Below are positions 58,397 to 64,000 of a stretch of DNA of 64,000 bases, in pieces. Source of the DNA: Ignelater luminosus. Taxonomy: Eukaryota; Arthropoda; Insecta; Coleoptera; Elateridae. The stretch spans positions 40,651 through 104,650 of the forward strand of contig VTPC01006119.1 in assembly GCA_011009095.1 (NCBI GenBank), given 5' to 3'. Within the stretch, counting starts at the first letter, position 1. Each line of letters opens with the position of its first letter. The notes below the pieces were generated by a model. That model was not told the origin of the DNA and did not search any database. It saw nothing but the letters and a program-made list of their open reading frames with translations. The position numbers and the translations under genes are program-made.

Positions 58397-59231
58397 TTAT
58401 GCGCTGTGCTGTTTTTCCATTGGTGGGAGTTTGACTATGGTAATATCATTAGAACGTGAATGTTTAATTAATTTAACATTAATTTGAGTACTATGGCCGT
58501 CGTATATAAGCAAGACTGGTCTAGCATCTCCAAATGCTGGAATAAGAGATTTTTGTAGAAATAATCGAAAAAAGTCCGTCTCCATCCAACCCTTTGGACT
58601 AGCAGCGTAGGCAATGTCATCGAAAGCATGTTCTTCGTCTGCTAGCCACGAGTCCCAAATATTCTTCTCCTTGAAGACAATTAAGAGGTGGTGCTTTACC
58701 ATCAGATGCTGATACAGCAGAAAGCACAGTTGTATTCCCTTGACCAGGGCTACTTGTGGTGCGAGAACTCGGTTTACTTTTAGCCCTAACAATCTTTCTC
58801 TTACTAGGGTCATGCGAGAGGGGCGTCTCGTCTAAGTTTTTTGTTTTCTGTTTCTTGTTCCTTTTTGTTCCGTGTTGACAACTTGTTATAAATGAGTGGA
58901 AATCTTTATCGATCACTTTATTCACTTTTTGCAGGTGTTTATATTTGGTTGATGTAATTGAGACTGGCGTACTGTAGAGGTTTGGCAAAGCATCCCCGCT
59001 TTGGAACCTTCTCACCTCCAGTGTGGCAAAATCATTTTCGTCATAGTCCAGATTGTTTGAAGCTTTGGCAGCCTTGCTCCTTCCTTTTTTGGCTACGTGT
59101 GCAGAGTACCCTTCCACGGTCAAATTTCGAGTGCCATATTCGCAACATACGCTCTTTTTTGAGCATGTGTGAAGATTTAGTCTACTTCCACAAGAAATTT
59201 TGTTTTTCCATTTGATATAAATTTTAAACAT
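58397..59231 (-). pseudogene. pogo-family transposase core with unusual N-terminus
   Basis: A minus-strand frame from 59231 runs without a stop to 58617. Residues 1-120 are not pogo-like: a Cys-containing start (SCGSRLNLHTC, SVCC), then KKGRSKAAKASNNLDYDEND, and LPNLYSTPVSITSTKYKHLQ. From residue 132 the pogo core begins with NLDETPLSHDPSK (first catalytic Asp at residue 134) and continues RTTSSPGQGNTTVLSAV. Near 58690 the frame shifts. The core goes on in the frame 58813-58397 with LIVFKEKNIWDSWLADEEHA, GWMETDFFRLF, and RPVLLIYDGHSTQINVKL, which carries the second Asp. The third Asp region after KLPP is lost. So it is broken by at least one frameshift and truncated. Confidence 0.8.
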
Positions 59232-59765
59232 TTGGCTAAATTATTTCATTGTCGATTTATTATTATTCAGCTAGGAAACTTTAGAGCGAATGGTTACATT
59301 GTTTTGTTAACTTGTTTTGTGTAAATTCTTGGTAGATTCCCTTGGAGGATCTAAAGGTAAAATTAAAACTTTTCATTAAATTATTACCATGAAATTAAAT
59401 TGTTTAAATTCCTTCGCATTTGTTTGGAATTGTTCTGGTGATTTCCCACACTTAAAAACGCTTTGAATTATTGTCGTCTTAAGTTAGTGTCGATTATTTC
59501 ATTGAACTATCAGATAGCAAACTTTGAAAGAATTTTGCTGTTTTCTGCATTGATCTTAGTTTATGTTTTTTATTAATCTTATTATATTAGGATTTCCTAG
59601 TTTCTGTCTTTGAATGTTGACAATATCTTTTAGTTCTACCCTGTCAAATGTTAGAGTAAGATTTACAAAACACACAAATGAGAGTTTTTGAAATCGATGA
59701 ACTTTTATAACTAAAGATTCTTAATTTTCGTTGAACTTATCTTCTTAAGATCTCTTTATCCACTA
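59232..59765. other. AT-rich DNA without recognisable gene
   Basis: Nothing with a domain was found on either strand. The pogo terminal repeat that should lie here could not be identified. Confidence 0.45.
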
Positions 59766-60920
59766 TTAGGTCTCTTCTTTTATAGCGCCTTATCCCATTC
59801 TAATTGAGTAGGCATTCAAGTATTTTATTTTCTCTCGCCACTCCTTCCTGCCTAGAGCGTCTTCTTGTCTCGAACTTTTTTCTCGGGGATCTTCATTCAC
59901 CTTATCCTTCCGTTTTGTATTTGGCTTTTCTTTCCCCCATCTGCCACCAACCTCCATCTTCTCAACTATTTTCTCAATGTAGTCCTCTTGCCTTTTTTGC
60001 ACATGCTCGAATTATCTTAGCCTCCTCTCTTGGACCCTTCTACTTAATCCTGATCAACTTTCTGATAAGCTTATTTCTGATCATGTTCTTCCTAGTTACT
60101 CTACAATCCTCATCTCAGCCACTTTGATTTTTTTTCTTGAGTGCTTGTAACAGGCCACGTCTCTTCCGTACATCATAGCAGACCGCATCACCGTTTTATA
60201 CTTCTTTTCTTTCATCCTGCAGCTCACATTTTTATCACATAGCACTCCACTTATCTTCCGTCAAATTAACCATCCTCAGTTCGCTCTACGCTGAATCTCT
60301 GCACCCAACCTTCCATTACTCTGTAAATTTGACCTGAGGTGCTCAGACATCTTGACGGATGGTAACTGTTCTTCCTAAAGTTTTATAAACATGCCTTGCG
60401 CCTCCCTTGTAGTCATATACTCTGTTTTCGACCTACTGATCCTCATCTCTTTCTCTTTCAGCGCTTTGCTCTACTCTTCCAACTTTTCCTCCAGTTTCTC
60501 TCCGGTAGATTCGCACAGACCAATGTCATCCGCAAACAGTATGCTTTAAGATGCTTCCTTTTTTCGTCCATCTCTAAATCTAACAAGTACGGGCTGAGTT
60601 GCGATTCCTAGTGCAGACCGACTCTGACCGGAAATCCCTCAGTCCTGCTGACACTACTCCTCACAGCAGTTTCCGCTCTCTTATATATTTCCTTAGCCAA
60701 TCGCACGTATTTCTTTTGCGCCCCCTTCACCCTATCATATGCTTTCTTAAGGTCAATAAAGACCATCAATTGCGTCAGCACAAATATCGGATCCGTCGTT
60801 TCCTTTCCTGGCATGAACCCAAATTGCTCCTCCGTCTCCTGCCTAATCCTTCCTTTGATGACTGTTTTGCAGACCTTAACAGTATGTGACATTAGCTTTA
60901 TGCCTCTATAATTTTACTTT
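59766..60920 (-). mobile_element. 5'-truncated LINE (RT to C-terminus)
   Basis: The minus strand starts inside the RT at NYRGIKLMSHTVKV (about 60915) and continues with RIRQETEEQFGFMPGKETTD, VFIDLKKAYDRV and KYVRLAKEIYKRAETAVRSS, then TEGFPVRVGLH. A shifted frame has ILFADDIGLC (about 60545-60515, catalytic FADD). Further blocks are TEYMTTREAQGMF-like decayed sequence and SNGGWVQRF-type pieces (about 60330). AETWPVTSTQEK follows at about 60150. The C-terminus (60002-59790) reads QKRQEDYIEKIVEKMEVGGRW, KGKPNTKRKDKVNED and EWREKIKY. Frames change several times. Confidence 0.83.
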
Positions 60921-60929
60921 TACACCAGT

Positions 60930-61620
60930 TATTGACTATTGTTACGGTCACATTTGCCGCTTCTTCTAGTTCTCTTCTTGAGTTTCCTGTAACCACTTTT
61001 ACGAGGTCATCTGCATAAGCTACACTGCACCATTCATTTTCCACAGTTCTCACCATTTCCTATGATTTACCCTTGCAGGCATTCTTTTGTAACTGGTTTA
61101 GAGACTTCGTCGAACTGGCCCCTAAGTATTACCTTTCTATCATATAAGTAATCGCAGATAATTTTATACATATCGTCTTTGCATTCCATCCCTCTCAACT
61201 TCAGTTTAAAATACGGCCACCATCCAGTGTTAAACGCACCTGATATTTCAATAAAGATGGCGAATGAATATTTGTCGGTAGTGGAACGTACCCTGTGGTT
61301 ATCACTGCGTCCTCTGTTGACTTGTTCTTTGTGAACTCGAATTGTCCTAGTGCCAATCTCCCTTCCTCTCTAAGTCTTCTCATAACCTTTTCTAGTAGGC
61401 TGGCAACAGACATATCGGACGTTGTTTTTTTTGATTTTAGTAACACCTTTATTTTCCCTTTTTTACATCTTGTTGGAAATTTGCCATGTCGTATGCACGC
61501 TTTAAACAGGTTATATATCCCATCTTCGATTATAATACAAGCTTTCTGCAATGCCACCACCTCTATACCGTCGTGCCCTGGTGCTTCATTTTTCTTTTGG
61601 CTCATTATGGCACCCTCCAC
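60930..61620 (-). pseudogene. R1-type reverse transcriptase, N-terminal and central part
   Basis: The frame from 61620 reads KKNEAPGHDGIEVVALQKAC, corresponding to 'KKAPGPDGI'. It continues YNLFKACIRHGKFPTRCKKG and VLLKSKKTTSD, then SVASLLEKVMRRLREEGRLA and LGQFEFTKNKSTEDAV, the 'Q-GFR---ST-DAI' block. Later, in another frame, comes AYADDLV (about 61020-60995) with the catalytic Asp pair intact. Soon after this the sequence changes to the neighbouring LINE. The thumb and C-terminal region are therefore missing. Confidence 0.83.
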
Positions 61621-62099
61621 TTTTTCTCTTGTAGCTCGTCCTTGTGCCCTGTTCGGGGTAAGTCTTCATTTGCCCGCATTTGGGTTTGTTCGTTCGTGTC
61701 CTCATTCGGATTATCGTCCGGTACCAATTCGTTTAGTAAAGCCCTCAGTCGTTGATTCTTAGGATGCTTCCCACCTGTTGCACTTTTAATTTACCTATCT
61801 GTAGTTTATATACAATCCCCCAAGGGTCACTATTTTCCGTTTCGCTTATAAGTTTTCGCCAGTTTTGTAATTGTGACTTTTCTAATTCACCTTTATAGTG
61901 CCCTTTTCCAGTTTTGTACTTTTTATGGTACATTTTGCTCCTTTTACCTTGTCGCTTATTTTGTTACTTTCGCCTTTTTCTTCTCATTTGTGATTGTAGT
62001 TTTATTAACGTATTGCTCCACCAAGGTACTGCCTTATGTTTTCTGCTTTCTGGATTGCGTGGTCTGGCGCTTTTATTATTATTACTTTAAGAAACTTAA

Positions 62100-63141
62100 T
62101 CAGTCTTGTTCTTGAATTCTGTTGAACTGTGCTTTATAGACACCTCTATTTCTCCCGTATTTTGTTTTCGTATTTCTCCCAGTCTGCACGCTTTTTGGCG
62201 TATCGCTGGGTACTTCTTACTTCCGGAGTCGTTCGGTTTTTTTACTAATGAGAAGCTTACTGAGCAATGATCGCTGGAGGGCATCACTACCCAATTCACT
62301 AACTCTTGTGCCATATTTTTTGTTACCAAGGTTATGTCCAGATTGGCTTCCTCTTGATGGGAATAGGTCGATGGCTGGCCAGGTTAGTTCATTACTATTA
62401 GTCAATTTTGCGCTAGGCAATCTTCCACAGTTCTCTCTCTGTCATCTGTGGTTTCATTATGCCAAATTACGGATCGTGCGTTTATATCCGGGCCTATTAA
62501 TAGTTTCTGATCTCAAAGTGTTCTTAATGTCCTAGTTAGGTAACGGTATACACCTCGGTTGGTTGACTCCATTGGTTGTACATACTTATACCATAGAAGG
62601 TACACGAGTCGGTTTTTATTAGTGTACATGCCCAGTGTGTCCCACATAAGTCTGTTTGTTTAACCACCGAGTATTTTTTATTAATTACTACAACTGCTGC
62701 TTTTACTGCTTTGCCACCGGTATAGTTACATAATATTCTATAGGTTACCGGGAGTCCTCTTATTACGTCTTTTGGGCAGTGCGGCTTTTGAATTAGCACC
62801 AGTGATAGGTATTATCTAGATACAAAATATCTAGATACAATAATTATATCTTGTATCTGAATCTAGATATAATTATAAAAATGTATCTTGTATATGCTAT
62901 TAGATACAATAAACATTTGTTTATCTATATCTGTATCTAGATAAAATATTATTGTATCTTACCCATCACTGATTAGCACTATGTCGTATTGGGCCTTTTC
63001 AGCCTTTTTGACTAACTCGCCCACAACGATCTTCGACCCCTGGGCGTTTATCTGTAATATCCGAATGTTATCTTTGGTCATCTCGATACTATTCATGTCA
63101 TTCCTTACTCCATCTATTCTCTGGTTAGTTTGTGTCCCCAT
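62100..63141 (-). pseudogene. R1-type AP endonuclease, interrupted by a MITE
   Basis: The frame opens with DNIRILQINAQGSKIVVGEL, the R1 'ILQ-NLN' start, and reaches AQYDIVLI. The 172-bp insertion follows, and on its other side the domain resumes as QKPHCPKDVIRGLP, equivalent to 'DI-L-QEPY'. Next come AVVVINKKYSVV, then in shifted frames INARSVIWHN-like (about 62490-62460) and SHQEEANLDITLVTKNMAQE (about 62360-62300). WVVMPSSDHCSVSFSL carries the catalytic SDH. Apart from the insertion, few changes separate it from an open frame; there are at least two shifts. Confidence 0.85.
62800..62971. mobile_element. hAT-type MITE, 172 bp, with 8-bp target duplication
   Basis: The segment starts CAGTGATAGGT and ends ACCCATCACTG, giving inverted ends CAGTGATRGGT. 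It is flanked on both sides by ATTAGCAC (62792-62799 and 62972-62979). An 8-bp duplication with short CAG... ends is the signature of the hAT superfamily. The inside is almost entirely AT with repeated, self-complementary ATCTAGAT and TATCT/AGATA words. It has no coding capacity, so it is a non-autonomous element. The host LINE frame resumes correctly if it is skipped. Confidence 0.93.
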
Positions 63142-63400
63142 AATCTGACTGTTCGATTACCTTGTCTATTGCAGAGCGATACATTGCACATCCTCGATCT
63201 GCTACCAAATGATTGTAATCCTTCCGCTGGCTTTTGCAATTAGCGCACTTTGCCTCACGTTCTCTATTAGGACAATTTGAATGTTCATGCCCTTCTTGTG
63301 CACAGTGTGCACATGTCTCTGTCGTATTGCAGTGTTTTGCTACGATATAATCTGCAACCTTGCAGGCCATCCATCCCACAAAGATTTTCTGTTTTTCCAG
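63125..63400 (-). pseudogene. R1-type gag C-terminus with zinc knuckles
   Basis: The frame reads GWMACKVADYIVAKHCNTTE, then CAHCAQEGHEHSNCPNRE and AKCANCKSQRKDYNHLVADR, ending with GCAMYRSAIDKVI. The first knuckle is a perfect CX2CX4HX4C. The second keeps C-X2-C and a His, but its spacing matches the family's usual 'C-NC-----HL---RGC' pattern. Gag binds the element RNA. The end of this frame overlaps the opening of the endonuclease frame near 63125-63141, as is typical for R1 elements. Upstream gag is not legible. Confidence 0.85.
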
Positions 63401-63829
63401 CAGTATTTTCCATATCTACGGAGAGAGTTCCGCCAGCCAGTGTACAACCTGAGCGTCTTTCTTTCCTGTCCTAACTTTAGGTTAAAGTACCTCTCGAACT
63501 TCTTGTCCTGCATTTCTCACTTCACTCATGTTTTTTGTGATTTGACTCATTTTGGTTATTTATTTTCAGTTATACACTTGCTGTTCTCACTTAGACTATT
63601 GTGGGTAATGTCCTACCATTACGCTTATTTTAATGATTTTAAATCGGATCTCGAGGATCTCTCCTGTCCTCTGCCACTACACTGCCGGTGCACAATCCAC
63701 CTTTTGCCGTGGGCGGGAATTTTATTCCCTCCTTTCGGGAGTTACCCACCTTTCGTTGCCCATCCCCGACCTCGAGGATCAGATCAGATTGTTCAGAGCA
63801 GATCACTGAAATATGGTCGAAGTAAGGTT
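63401..63829 (-). other. 5' part of the R1-like LINE, not clearly coding
   Basis: GC-richer than the rest of the area (63640-63790 in particular). It is likely the upstream gag or 5' untranslated part of the R1-like element on the minus strand. I see no conserved motif, and the open frames on both strands overlap without a family match. Confidence 0.4.
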
Positions 63830-64000
63830 TTCTGAACTTGCTTTTGCAGATACCATTGCGTTGCTTACCAGATCTGCTAGAGATCCTCAACACAACTTGA
63901 GCTTTTAAAATGTGACATGAAAATTAGTATTGAAAAGACCAAAATTATGATCCTTTCACAACACAGGGGCATTAAACACAGCGTTTACATAGATGGTGCT
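63830..64000 (+). pseudogene. LINE reverse-transcriptase fragment running off the window
   Basis: The plus strand reads SELAFADTIALLTRSARDPQ (63860-63900). This matches the 'FADD(I/V)AL' catalytic block, with the second Asp replaced by Thr. It is followed in another frame by DMKISIEKTKIMILS and HSVYIDG, the 'MKI---KTK-M---' and 'I-I-G' blocks that follow in LINE RTs. The fragment begins abruptly next to the R1-like element and continues beyond base 64000. Confidence 0.75.

Larger units (their letters stand above)
60930..63400 (-). mobile_element. R1-like LINE (gag end, endonuclease, RT), decayed
   Basis: R1-clade LINEs encode a gag with CCHC knuckles and an overlapping ORF2 with endonuclease and RT. 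On the minus strand the order is gag end with zinc knuckles (63379-63125), endonuclease (63141-62100), linker with WRKLISETENSDPWGIVYK (about 61855-61800), and RT (61620-60930). The C-terminal RNase-H-like or CCHC region is missing. The sequence ends where the 59.8-60.9 kb LINE begins. The endonuclease is interrupted by a small DNA transposon (62800-62971). Confidence 0.85.

Overview
The window looks like insect (at least arthropod) genomic DNA: strongly AT-rich, with no bacterial-type operons or ribosome-binding sites, and filled with eukaryotic transposable elements in advanced decay. I found no convincing single-copy host gene, no rRNA or tRNA gene and no CRISPR array. The order of insect cannot be read from the sequence. 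Nearly every long reading frame that can be recognised is a broken piece of a transposon or retrotransposon.

Layout. 1-14.7 kb: a decayed pogo/Tigger transposase (1.6-2.4 kb), an APE-type LINE with a tetranucleotide tail (3.2-5.7 kb), and a Ty1/copia element with an initiator-tRNA-Met primer-binding site (7.6-11.6 kb). 14.7-18.1 kb: a Jockey-like LINE (gag and endonuclease, with an internal duplication) that stops where a mariner element begins. 18-24 kb: AT-rich DNA without recognisable genes. 24.1-25.7 kb: an array of diverged repeats of about 140-230 bp, followed by a LINE C-terminal piece. 27-28.2 kb: a LINE on the minus strand. 31.86-32.24 kb: a solo LTR with a 4-bp ATAT target duplication, followed directly by a 5'-truncated LINE. 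35.4-38.5 kb: a minus-strand LINE with ORF1, endonuclease and reverse transcriptase.

42-47.3 kb holds two nested insertions. A complete-ended but frameshifted pogo element (42118-45048) sits at a TA inside the last codons of a minus-strand mariner. Next to it, a hAT (ZBED-like) transposase remnant is split by a BEL/Pao-like LTR element. 50.2-53.3 kb: a Ty3/gypsy element with gag, RT, RNase H and integrase C-terminus; the integrase core is mostly missing. 55.8-59.2 kb: a fragment of a transposon-associated protein and a second pogo-family transposase with an unusual N-terminus. 59.8-63.4 kb: two minus-strand LINEs end to end. The second is R1-like, and its endonuclease is interrupted by a 172-bp hAT-type MITE with an 8-bp target duplication. 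A further LINE runs off the right edge.

No cellular pathway is encoded here. The pieces document successive waves of class I and class II elements. Three or four target-site duplications and re-joining frames let the order of some insertions be read directly. I did not find a new biological system. The most unusual items are the nested insertions, the 24-25.7 kb repeat array and the uninterrupted pogo-core reading frame with a foreign-looking N-terminus.
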